A stretch of 35,248 bases of DNA from Bilophila wadsworthia ATCC 49260. Its GTDB lineage: Bacteria; Desulfobacterota; Desulfovibrionia; Desulfovibrionales; Desulfovibrionaceae. Positions 24,047 to 31,589 of the stretch are shown here, piece after piece; within the stretch, counting starts at the first letter, position 1, and each line of letters opens with the position of its first letter. The position numbers were made by a program, and so were the translations under genes. The stretch is taken from positions 1 to 35,248 of the forward strand of contig NZ_JNJP01000040.1 of the NCBI RefSeq assembly GCF_000701705.1, written 5' to 3'. Below the pieces are notes generated by a model, which ran no database searches, was not told the origin of the DNA, and saw nothing but the letters and a program-made list of their open reading frames with translations.

Positions 24047-24592
24047 TTAGGAAAACAGCATTCTTTTTAGTTCTGCAAAGGAAGGCGCAATCATGTCCTT
24101 TGCCGAGAGCATGGGGGCGGCAATAGGCCATGCGATGTTGAGTTCCGGATCATTCCAGCAAATGGAGCCTTCATCTTCAGGGTGGTATAGCTCGGTACAC
24201 TTGTAATGAAAGTGAGCAATCTCGCTGGTAACGACAAAGCCGTGGGCAAGTCCCGGGGCAATCCAGAGCTGCCACTGGTTTTCCTGTGTCAGCTCCACGC
24301 CGTACCACTGGCCGAAGGTCGGCGAATCCCGACGAATATCCACGACCACGTCAAAAACACTGCCGAATGAAACGCTGGCCAGCTTTCCCTGCGGAAAATT
24401 TTTTTGAAAATGCAGACCACGCAGGATACCTCGACTTGATTTCGAGTGATTGTCCTGAATAAAGGGCAACGTTATTCCAGCGTCTTCATAACGTTTCTTT
24501 TGCCAAGTCTCGACGAAGTAGCCACGAGCATCTCCCCAGATCCTGGGCTTGATGAGCAGGACTCCGGCAATCGGGGTTTCGACTACTTCCAT
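24047..24592 (-). CDS. rfbC: dTDP-4-dehydrorhamnose 3,5-epimerase
   Basis: A cupin-fold epimerase of 181 residues that turns dTDP-4-keto-6-deoxyglucose into dTDP-4-keto-L-rhamnose. Signature segments are PRIWGDARGYFVETWQKKRY, QDNHSKSSRGILRGLHFQ with the catalytic His, VFDVVVDIRRDSPTFGQWYG, LWIAPGLAHGFVV and the YHPEDEGSICWNDPELNIAWP block. Length is normal for RfbC. The ATG at 24592 overlaps the end of rfbA by 10 bp, indicating translational coupling. Confidence 0.96.
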   Translation of the reverse strand: MEVVETPIAGVLLIKPRIWGDARGYFVETWQKKRYEDAGITLPFIQDNHSKSSRGILRGLHFQKNFPQGKLASVSFGSVFDVVVDIRRDSPTFGQWYGVELTQENQWQLWIAPGLAHGFVVTSEIAHFHYKCTELYHPEDEGSICWNDPELNIAWPIAAPMLSAKDMIAPSFAELKRMLFS

Positions 24593-25476
24593 ATCTTTCC
24601 CCCCATTTCAACCAGCTCATAAAGGTATTGTCCGTAGCCATTTTTATCCATGGGTTTAGCAAGACGACGCACATCATCCGAAGAAATATACCCATTACGC
24701 CACGCAATTTCTTCGAGGCAGGCAATCTTTAGGCCCTGACGTGTCTCCACGGCCTGTACAAACGAGCTTGCTTCAAGCAGGGAATCGTGAGTCCCCGTAT
24801 CAAGCCATGCGATTCCCCGGCCCATAAGTTCTACATTCAGGAGGCCTCGTTCAAGGTAGATATTATTGACTGAGGTAATTTCCAATTCTCCTCGTGCGGA
24901 AGGGCGAACCTGACGTGCAATAGAAACGATCTCTGAATCATAGAAATAAAGGCCGGTTACAGCATAATTTGATTTGGGATTCTCCGGCTTTTCTTCAATA
25001 CTGACCGCACGTAAACTGTTATCGAACTCTACAACGCCGTAGCGTTGAGGATCCCGAACATGGTAGCCGAATACGGTAGCTCCTGTGGTTCGACTCATGG
25101 CCTGTCTGAGAAGTTTATCCATGCCGTTGCCGAAGAAAATGTTATCACCGAGGATCAGGCATACGTTGTGCCCCAGAATAAAGTCTTCGGTCAATAGGAA
25201 GGCCTGAGCCAGTCCTTCCGGTCGCTCCTGCACGACGTAGCAAAAAGAGCACCCCAGCTGAGAACCATCCCCCAGTAGCTCATGATACAGAGGCAAATGT
25301 TCGGGGGTAGAGATAACGGCAATATCCCGGATGCCGGCCTGCATGAGTATACTTATTGGATAATAGATCATGGGCTTGTCATAGACCGGCATAAGCTGTT
25401 TGCTCACGCTGCGTGTCAGAGGATAAAGCCGTGTTCCGGAGCCACCTGCGAGTACAATACCTTTCCACTCTTTCAT
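24583..25476 (-). CDS. rfbA: Glucose-1-phosphate thymidylyltransferase
   Basis: A 297-residue nucleotidyltransferase that makes dTDP-glucose from glucose-1-phosphate and dTTP, the entry step for both dTDP-rhamnose and the 4-amino sugar. Motifs are VLAGGSGTRLYPLTRSVSK, KQLMPVYDKPMIYYPISILM, QERPEGLAQAFLL, LILGDNIFFG and WLDTGTHDSLLEAS. Length is typical of RfbA/RmlA. It starts 3 bp after the rfbB stop and overlaps rfbC. Allosteric control by dTDP-rhamnose is known for the family; nothing in the sequence contradicts that. Confidence 0.96.
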   Translation of the reverse strand: MKEWKGIVLAGGSGTRLYPLTRSVSKQLMPVYDKPMIYYPISILMQAGIRDIAVISTPEHLPLYHELLGDGSQLGCSFCYVVQERPEGLAQAFLLTEDFILGHNVCLILGDNIFFGNGMDKLLRQAMSRTTGATVFGYHVRDPQRYGVVEFDNSLRAVSIEEKPENPKSNYAVTGLYFYDSEIVSIARQVRPSARGELEITSVNNIYLERGLLNVELMGRGIAWLDTGTHDSLLEASSFVQAVETRQGLKIACLEEIAWRNGYISSDDVRRLAKPMDKNGYGQYLYELVEMGGKIWK

Positions 25477-25479
25477 GAT

Positions 25480-26544
25480 CTACATTCTCTCCGCATAGTT
25501 GCTGCGAATCCAGTCTCGGTAGGCACCGCTTTGGACGTGTTCTACCCATTCAGAGTTGGCGAGATACCATAGTACTGTTTCGCGCAGACCTTCCTCAAAG
25601 GTATGGTCTGGTTTCCAACCCAGTTCGAATTTGATTTTTGAACAGTTGATTGCATATCGGAAATCATGGCCCGGACGATCCTTCACGAATTTGATGAGAC
25701 TAGCATAAGAACCTTCAGGGGATGGACGTACTTGGTCGAGTACTTCACAGATACCGTGGACAACTTGAAGATTTGTGCGCTCAGAATTGCCGCCAATGTT
25801 GTAGGTCTGTCCTGCCCGCCCTGATTCTAGTACCCGTTGAATGGCGGAACAGTGATCTTCAACATGAAGCCAGTCGCGAACGTTGGATCCGGAGCCGTAC
25901 ACGGGGAGGCTCTTACGAGCCAATGCGTTGAGCGTAACCAACGGAATGAGTTTTTCCGGGAACTGGCGTGGCCCATAATTGTTGGAACAATTGGTAATCA
26001 GTGTTGGCAGACCATATGTCTCGTGAAAGGCGCGAACAAAATGATCGCTGGATGCCTTGGATGCGGAATAGGGGCTATTGGGGTTATAGGGCGTTTCCTC
26101 TGTAAAGGCGGGATCCCCAGGGTTCAAAGCGCCGAATACTTCATCGGTCGACACATGAAGAAAGCGAAATGCGGCCTTTTCAAACGGAGTAAGAAGCGTC
26201 CACCCGTCTTTGACAGTTCGAAGCAAGGAACAGGTACCAAATACATTGGTACGCACGAAAGCGTCTGGATCAAGAATGCTTCGGTCGACATGGCTTTCCG
26301 CCGCAAAGTTGACTACAGCATTGGGCCGGTACGTCTGAAGAAGATAGGCAACAAGTTCCGCGTTTCCGATATCGCCCTCTACAAAGATGTGTCGTGGATT
26401 ATCCCGAAGGGGAAATAAATTGTCAGGATTTCCCGAATAGGTCAACTTGTCCAAATTGATGACGGTATCGCCAGCGGCGCACCGTTTTAGCACATAACAA
26501 GAGCCAATGAAGCCGGCTCCACCGGTAACCAGAAGTGTTTGCAT
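25480..26544 (-). CDS. rfbB: dTDP-glucose 4,6-dehydratase
   Basis: An extended SDR of 354 residues that converts dTDP-glucose to dTDP-4-keto-6-deoxyglucose using tightly bound NAD+. Visible are LLVTGGAGFIGSCYV, NFAAESHVDRSI, the HVSTDEVFG active-site Thr-Asp-Glu, YNPNSPYSASKASSDH with YxxxK, NCSNNYGPRQFPEKLIPL and VRDWLHVEDHCSAI. The C-terminal DRPGHDFRYAI is diagnostic for RfbB. The ATG at 26544 has GAAGG close upstream. It sits 4 bp after the first glycosyltransferase. Its product is the branch point shared by RfbC/RfbD and WecE. Confidence 0.96.
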   Translation of the reverse strand: MQTLLVTGGAGFIGSCYVLKRCAAGDTVINLDKLTYSGNPDNLFPLRDNPRHIFVEGDIGNAELVAYLLQTYRPNAVVNFAAESHVDRSILDPDAFVRTNVFGTCSLLRTVKDGWTLLTPFEKAAFRFLHVSTDEVFGALNPGDPAFTEETPYNPNSPYSASKASSDHFVRAFHETYGLPTLITNCSNNYGPRQFPEKLIPLVTLNALARKSLPVYGSGSNVRDWLHVEDHCSAIQRVLESGRAGQTYNIGGNSERTNLQVVHGICEVLDQVRPSPEGSYASLIKFVKDRPGHDFRYAINCSKIKFELGWKPDHTFEEGLRETVLWYLANSEWVEHVQSGAYRDWIRSNYAERM

Positions 26545-26548
26545 GCCT

Positions 26549-27484
26549 TCAGCTCAACTTTTTAAGAATGGTCTTGAACATTGCTTTTATGCCAATTGCT
26601 TGTATTTGAACGCAAAAACGTACGGCTAACTCGCCCCAGACGGGCAACAGGAGAAAGTATCTGTACCAACGATCTTTTTTCCGGGTGTAATTGGAGAACA
26701 ACTGTGTCCGAAGGCCCTTCCAAAAAATGGAAACAGGCTTGATATATTGGATGAAAGAGGTGAGTTTTGATGCGGTGGATGGTTTATATCTCATGGTAAA
26801 ACTGTTGTTGTGCAGCCGCCAACGAGTCAGCTTGAGCGGGATGTAGGCAAAGGTTGCTTTTTGCGCGGCCTGACACCAGAGCCATCTGTCTACCCATTGG
26901 GGGATTGGGGAATTCAGATCACAGGCAAGCAGAACGGAACGCCGAATCATGGCGCAGGAGAAGGTAGGAATCTGGTTTTCGATCAGAAAGGCTCCTCTCA
27001 TTTCATATGAACCATATGGGCCATTTTTTGCATCGGCTACACGACGGGAATGGCTCCTCATAATTCTGGGGACATAAACATCGAACCACGCAGTGCTGGA
27101 ATCTTCCATGCACAACGCTTCTACATTGTTAAAAATAACTCCGGCATTCGTTGCAGAGGCAACCTGCATCCTCTGTTCGAGGCAAGTGGACAACCAGATA
27201 TCGTCCGCTTCCAGGAAAGCTATGTATTCACCTTTGGATTCAGCAACTCCAAGCTGCAGAGTTGCCGCCAAGCCATGATTTTTTCCATCCGGATGTTGTA
27301 GCACAGTGATTCGTTGATCTTGTCCCGCAAAGGAACGGGCTACAGCCATGGAATCGTCTGTAGAGCCGTCATCAACAATAATCAGCTCAAAATCCTTCAA
27401 CGACTGTAGAAGCACACTTTTAATTGCTTCATACATATAAGATTCGTAGTTATAGCTCGGTATAATAACTGAAATAGACGGCAT
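26549..27484 (-). CDS. GT2 glycosyltransferase, first gene of the array
   Basis: A GT-A fold family-2 glycosyltransferase of about 311 residues. The N-terminus from the chosen ATG at 27484 reads SISVIIPSYNYESYMYEAIK, then LIIVDDGSTDDS, and EGEYIAFLEADDIWL-like spacing (KGEYIAFLEADDIW) with the DxD-type metal site. The C-terminal part has CAMIRRSVLLACDLN and QWVDRWLWCQAAQKATFAYI, as in O-antigen and capsule enzymes. A longer frame from a TTG at 27556 would add 24 Asn/Ile-rich residues and overlaps a possible promoter, so I reject it. The donor and acceptor cannot be read from sequence. Being first of the array it marks the promoter-proximal end. Confidence 0.85.
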   Translation of the reverse strand: MPSISVIIPSYNYESYMYEAIKSVLLQSLKDFELIIVDDGSTDDSMAVARSFAGQDQRITVLQHPDGKNHGLAATLQLGVAESKGEYIAFLEADDIWLSTCLEQRMQVASATNAGVIFNNVEALCMEDSSTAWFDVYVPRIMRSHSRRVADAKNGPYGSYEMRGAFLIENQIPTFSCAMIRRSVLLACDLNSPIPQWVDRWLWCQAAQKATFAYIPLKLTRWRLHNNSFTMRYKPSTASKLTSFIQYIKPVSIFWKGLRTQLFSNYTRKKDRWYRYFLLLPVWGELAVRFCVQIQAIGIKAMFKTILKKLS

Positions 27485-27515
27485 TGATGAGGCCACTTTG
27501 TTGATTTGGAGATTC

Positions 27516-27543
27516 TTAATAATGTTCTGGTTGTTGTAGTCAA
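27516..27543 (-). promoter_or_regulatory. Possible sigma70-like promoter for the glycan array
   Basis: On the minus strand TTGACT (27543-27538) is followed after 16 bp by TATTAA (27521-27516). It lies about 32 bp upstream of the ATG at 27484 and is the best match near the first gene. A separate TATAAT at 27551-27546 has no good -35. Neither a JUMPstart nor an ops-like GGCGGTAG element was seen by eye. Weak support. Confidence 0.3.
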
Positions 27544-27583
27544 TTATTATAGGCAATTTTACATATAAAAGGCGTCGATACGT

Positions 27584-27736
27584 TTATCTTCGTCTATACC
27601 CTACCTTTAGATCACACTTGACATCCTCAGCCGGAGGCAACAGAGCGACCGGGATACCCAGCTGAACAAATTCCCTATGCCGTTCCGAAGGAGTGCATTC
27701 AGCCTTGCGCAGGCAATCAGCATACATGAGAGTCAT
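27584..27736 (-). CDS. Orphan 50-codon reading frame, unknown
   Basis: A short frame from an ATG at 27736 to a TAA at 27584, encoding 50 residues (MTLMYADCLRKAECTPSERH to the basic end KVGYRRR). I do not recognise it. It stands out because its composition is visibly more GC-balanced and codon-like than the AT-rich flanks, and because an in-frame stop lies 8 codons upstream of the ATG. It could be a small gene or, more likely in this IS-scarred spacer, a leftover end of a larger deleted gene. There is no clear ribosome binding site (TCGGC before ATG). Confidence 0.3.
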   Translation of the reverse strand: MTLMYADCLRKAECTPSERHREFVQLGIPVALLPPAEDVKCDLKVGYRRR

Positions 27737-28284
27737 GCCGAGTGATTTTCTATTCTACTGAAATTCATATTATTTCTTTGCATCCAGATGATAAGCGTTC
27801 TAATCGGGGTAAGCTCGGTATACTCAACCATGAAATAAGTAGTTTCCGATAAAAAAAGGTAAAATGTGAGTGTTCAAATTAATGTATTTTTATTTAAAAG
27901 TATAAAATACAAACAATTAAGAGTAATTTTATCCTAGAAAAATTACCTATTTCGAAGAGCAAAAAGAGTGGAGAGAGCAAAAAGTTGTACTCTTTTACCT
28001 TAAAACTACTTAACTTTCCAGTTAAAAAACATCAGATTTCCTTCACAAGGTTATCAGCTTCCATTCCTGTCTCAAAAGTACATTCTTTGTCAGATTACGA
28101 TGTGTATTTACTGAATCTTTTCACCAGGTAACGGAGAATAAAAATCTTTACTTCTCAGCACTATACTCATTGAATATACGGTGTTTTCTTTTCTTTAATA
28201 TTCCTAACATACTGAAAAATAAGACACTTCACACTTACCTAAAATCTGGCTTCAATCCCCCTGTATGAGACATTAGTATGAATA
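27737..28284. other. AT-rich spacer without recognised gene
   Basis: About 550 bp of AT-rich sequence between the orphan frame and the IS3 element. All frames are broken by stops. I see only a direct repeat of AGAGCAAAAAG (around 27956 and 27976) and a loose inverted pair AAAAGAGT / ACTCTTTT around 27962-28000. No conserved protein motif was found. It may contain upstream regulatory sequence for the glycan array. Confidence 0.5.
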
Positions 28285-28354
28285 TGTAACCCTCCCTTAA
28301 AATAGTACAGACCAAAACTGGAGACTTCTGGTAAACCATCCCCAGGAGGGAGCC

Positions 28355-28634
28355 ATGAAGAAGTCACGGTTTTCTGAACACCAAATCCAATCCTGAAGTC
28401 TGGCGAAGCGGACAGGACTGCCAAGGACGTATATCGTGAGCACGGTATCAGCAGCGCCACGTTCTACGCCTGGAAGAGCAAGTTCGGCGGCATGGAAGCT
28501 TCGGACATCAAGCGTATGCGCGACCTTGAGCATGAAAACGCCCTTCTCAAAAAATGTATGTGGACTTAAGCCTGGAAAATCGGGCCTTGAAGGATGTGAT
28601 CGAAAAAAGCTCTGAAGCCAGCCGAGAAGCGTGA
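28355..28634 (+). pseudogene. IS3-family OrfA, frameshifted
   Basis: Starts KKSRFSEHQIQS at an ATG after AGGAGGG. Frame is lost near 28390, with a stop TGA in the original frame. The helix-turn-helix part continues in another frame as AKDVYREHGISSATFYAWKS and DIKRMRDLEHENALLKK. A one-base loss in the A-run near 28550 shifts it again, and the expected YVDLSLENRALKDVIEK follows in a third frame to a stop at 28634. This is the normal OrfA content (HTH plus leucine-zipper-like region) with two real indels. Confidence 0.8.
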
Positions 28635-29454
28635 CGTCGTGCTGTTCGTTCACGAAGAATATGGACTTTCCGTCAGCAAGACGTGCACGGCATTGCGCAT
28701 AAGTTGAAGCGTGTTTCTTTACAAACCAACGCCGCGTGACGACAGCCTTGTGATAACGACGCTTCTTGAGCTGGCCGAACGCTACCCGAGATACGGATTT
28801 ACCAAATATTTTGCTGTGCTGCGTCGCGAGGGATATACATGGAACCATAAGCGCGTTTACCGAATTTATCGGCAGTTGCAGTTGAACATGCGCCGCAAAG
28901 AAAAACGGCGCCTGCCCAGCCGAGCTCCCGTCCGTCTGGAGGCGCAAACCGTCGTCAACGGTTGCTGGTCTGTGGACTTTATGGGCGATGCGCTGATGCA
29001 CGGTCAGCGTTTTCGTACGTTCAACGTGCTTGACGATTTCAGCCGTGAAGTATTGGCCGTGGAAGTGGACACCAACTTGCCTGCAGCCCGTATCATTCGT
29101 GTGCTTGACCGCATAGCCGCCTGGAGAGGCTATCCTACAAAAATGCGTATGGACAATGGCCCGGCATTTGTCTCGACGCAACTTGTCGGATGGGCTTTAC
29201 AACACGGGATTGACCTTGAGTTCACTCAACCCGGCAAGCCCACGCAAAACTCATATGTGGAGCGGTTCAACCGCACCTTCCGCGAGGAGGTACTGAACTT
29301 CTATGTTTTTAGCAGGCTGAGTGAGGTTCGCACCATCGTTGACGCATGGTTACAAGAATACAACGAGCAAAGGCCACACGAATCATTGGGCAATCTCACA
29401 CCAGAAGAGTTTGCCCTCAAACATGCCGGGGGCTCCTGTTTAGCTTTGCACTAA
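28615..29454 (+). pseudogene. IS3-family OrfB transposase with internal stop
   Basis: The DDE integrase-type protein of the element. It opens as KPAEKRDVVLFVHEEYGLSV, meets an in-frame TGA at 28705-28707 where the family has Arg (ALRIS-stop-SVFLYKP), then runs open to 29454. The catalytic residues are intact in the open part: Asp in CWSVDFMGDAL, Asp in MRMDNGPAFVS and Glu in SYVERFNRTFREEV, with YNEQRPHESLGNLTPEEFA at the end. The single nonsense codon and the broken orfA make the element inactive by itself. Confidence 0.85.
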
Positions 29455-29470
29455 CTGCGGGGGCTTTACA

Positions 29471-30138
29471 CTTATACAGCGCCTTATCAAAAGAAAATGC
29501 TGTATTTCTGGTTTTTTGGGTGGGATGCAGACTGCCATCCCCTTGGCTCTCAGAGATTCCCGCAGCCAACCCGCGTCATAGCCTCCGTCTGCCAGAAACG
29601 TACAGATATCGGGAAGAAGGCACAGGAGAACGGCTGAACCTTTGTAGTCCTGACCTGCCCTTCAGTCAGCAAAAACAGGACGGGCCGCCCGTGGCCGTCA
29701 CAAGCGGCATGAAGTTTGGAATTCAGTCCTCCTTTTGTACGACCGATAAGACGTGGAGAATCCCCTTTTTGAGCAGAATTGCCGCCGTGCGGTGAGCCTT
29801 GAGGTAAGTGGAGTCGAGCATCAGAGAGCCATCAAAAGGCGTCTGATTCGCCAGCCCTGTGAAGTGATTGTTGAAGCACTGAGTTTGCTCCACCTGAAAA
29901 ACCGATTGTACAGGGTCTTGTGCGGGCCGTGCTCAGCAGGAGCCTCCTTCCACTGAAGTCCGTGCTTGATGACGTATATGATACCGTTGACGACGCGTCT
30001 GCCATCGACACGAAAAACAGAAAGGGCTTGATACGTTCCAGTTGGCTTTCGGAAAAGTAAAACCAAGTAAGCATGGGACACCTCCATACCTCTTACATAC
30101 CACTTTTTCAATTTTTGGAAAATAACGAGTCCTGCCCC
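29471..30138 (-). mobile_element. IS5-family (IS427-like) element, copy 3, left end deleted
   Basis: Homologous to copy 2 from its position 609 to 1278 and in the same orientation. It begins abruptly at CTTATACAGCGCC, immediately after the IS3 end, so about 145 bp including the left terminal repeat are missing. The right end (…GAGTCCTGCCCC) is present and is followed by TA at 30139-30140. The transposase frame starts at an ATG at 30074 after GGAGGTGTCCC but shifts near 30020, where about 20 bp of the PFFPRSHGAPRVDD codons are lost. Further fragments (GIIYVIKHGLQWKEAPAEHG; the ML-DSTHL region; KALYK) follow in several frames. Not functional. Confidence 0.85.
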
Positions 30139-30140
30139 TA

Positions 30141-30978
30141 GGCAGTGTCGTCATGAGTTAATTAACACATTGAATTCATGTATTCTTCTCTATGGAGGAG
30201 CTTATGGATTCTGCAATGCATCGTCATGATATTTCGGATCATGTATGGAGTTTGTTAGCTCCGCTTTTGCCCGGAAGACGTGGCGCTTGGGGTGGACGAG
30301 CCAAAGACAATCGCCTTTTTGTCAATGCAATCTTTTGGATTTTACGGACAGGCGCTCCATGGCGAAACCTTCCACCGGAATATGGTGGCTGGAAAAATAC
30401 TCATCGTCGTTTTTGTCGTTGGCGTGATAAAGGTACATGGGAACATGTCCTTGCAAATCTGATGGATATGCCGGATTTCGAGTGGCTGATGATTGACTCC
30501 ACTTATTGCAAGGTACATGCCCATGCAGCAGGGGCAAAAGACGGTAATCAGGACATGAGCCGCACAAAAGGGGGCTCAACGCTAAAATACATCTGGCTGT
30601 GGATGGGCATGGTATGCCGGTCAGAATCATTATTACAGCGGGTTCCTGTCTGATATCGGTCAGGCTTTCCCACTCATTCAAGGTATAGATGCCCGGTTCG
30701 TTCTTGCGGATAAGGCCTATAGCGCCCATAGATTTCGTGAACAGCTGAAGGAAAACGATGTGCAGGCGTAATACCGCCCATTCAGCGAGGAAATCGTTCT
30801 CTCATTGAATACGACAAATATTTATACAAGATGCGTCATATCATCGAGAATACTTTTTTGTCTTTCAAGCAGTAGCGAGCTGTTGCCACGCGTTATGCCA
30901 AAAGGAACTCTTCTTTCCTCGCAGCAGTCCAGGTGCGTTGCATCGCTCTATGGTGCAAAACCTTGTGACGACACTGCC
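30141..30978 (+). mobile_element. IS5-family element of a second type, 838 bp
   Basis: Bounded by the perfect 13-bp inverted repeat GGCAGTGTCGTCA (30141-30153) and TGACGACACTGCC (30966-30978), with TA on both sides (30139-30140, 30979-30980) inside CCTAGG. Its ends differ from those of copies 1-3 but it uses the same target. Its left TA is the same TA that ends IS5 copy 3, so the two elements are joined without any host sequence between them. Confidence 0.9.
30204..30968 (+). pseudogene. IS5-family transposase of the second type, decayed
   Basis: The ATG at 30204 follows GGAGGAGCTT; an ATG at 30192 is less likely. The first frame encodes RHDISDHVWSLLAPLLPGRR, TGAPWRNLPPEYGGWKNTHR and the first catalytic Asp in FEWLMIDSTYCKVH, reaching a GGGGG slippery run near 30570. 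The next frame gives NAKIHLAVDGHGMPVRIIIT. A one-base loss near 30650 then leads to DIGQAFPLIQGIDARFVLAD with the second Asp, and an in-frame TAA follows at about 30768. IEYDKYLYKMRHIIENTF (third catalytic region) and ATRYAKRNSSFLAAVQVRC complete it, with a TAG where Trp is expected after FLSFKQ. The first shift is the usual programmed one; the others are lesions. Confidence 0.82.
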
Positions 30979-31520
30979 TAGGGAAAAGCCGAGAGCGCGG
31001 CGATGATGCTACTCTTGATGACGTCCCATTCCTCCGCTCACGGATCAGGCCTATTGCAAGGCCCGTGGAGTTAGGATTTTTTACTGAAAATGAACGCTTG
31101 AACCAAGACCACAGCCAGCTCCGCCGCTCCCACATTGCCAGACTGTGATTTCCAAATAGTTCGTCCCTTCCATAACTCGCAGGATGTGGTTAAAAAACCG
31201 TTCCATTCAAGAGGCCGACCTGACGCCACAGCAAAAGTGCCTCCCTGTTTCCCAAGCTTAATCAACAGCTGTAGGGTGCCCATACAAACTACACAGCATC
31301 AAACACATGTGGACTTTTAAAACCGTACGGTACGCTAGAACCATGACAAGAAGATAAGGGAGAAAGGAGTTTTCAAAAGATAAGGCTGAACTTTACTCTG
31401 ATGAGAAAACAGAGAGTTACAGAATATAATTATACAATAAAAACAATATAATAGGCATACATTGAAAAATTGGGACACACTCAACCTCTTTTTATATGGG
31501 CCGCCTCATTCCTAAAAATA
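30979..31520. other. Spacer at island edge, no supported gene
   Basis: About 540 bp between the last IS and the gpsA terminator. Short frames exist on both strands (for example a 70-codon minus-strand frame at 31071-31283), but I recognise none and none has a convincing start. The first 300 bp are moderately GC-rich and might be remnants of a lost gene; the stretch 31330-31500 is AT-rich. This is where the composition changes from island to chromosome, so it is the likely right-hand boundary. Confidence 0.5.
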
Positions 31521-31553
31521 CGGCGGATGGTGTAACGCTTCCACCCGCCGATC
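31521..31553 (-). terminator. Rho-independent terminator for gpsA
   Basis: On the minus strand GGCGGGTGG and CCATCCGCC pair over nine positions (one G-U) around the loop AAGCGTTACA, and GTATTTTTA follows. It lies about 35 bp after the gpsA stop codon, in the correct orientation. Confidence 0.7.
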
Positions 31554-31589
31554 TGCTAAAAAACAACAGCCCTTCATCAGCTATCCCGG

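Larger units (their letters stand above)
28285..29470 (+). mobile_element. IS3-family (IS407-like) element, inactivated
   Basis: A 1186-bp element from TGTAACCCTCCC at 28285 to GGGGGCTTTACA at 29470. The ends read inward as TGTAACCC and TGTAAAGCCCCC, an imperfect terminal inverted repeat. It carries orfA and orfB of the IS3 type, both damaged. No short target duplication is visible (AATA on the left, CTTA on the right). On the right it joins directly to the interior of an IS5-family element, and the missing IS5 end is not found on the left, so a deletion accompanied or followed insertion. Confidence 0.82.

Noticed and set aside
27485..28284. JUMPstart/ops element upstream of the glycan array
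   Set aside because: No GGCGGTAG or its complement was seen by eye in this spacer.
28297..29181. A 294-codon minus-strand frame inside the IS3 element
   Set aside because: Antisense of the IS3 transposase, whose DDE residues are clear on the plus strand.
31071..31283. A 70-codon minus-strand frame near the island edge
   Set aside because: No motif, no ribosome binding site and an unrelated overlapping plus-strand frame of similar length; not supportable as a gene.
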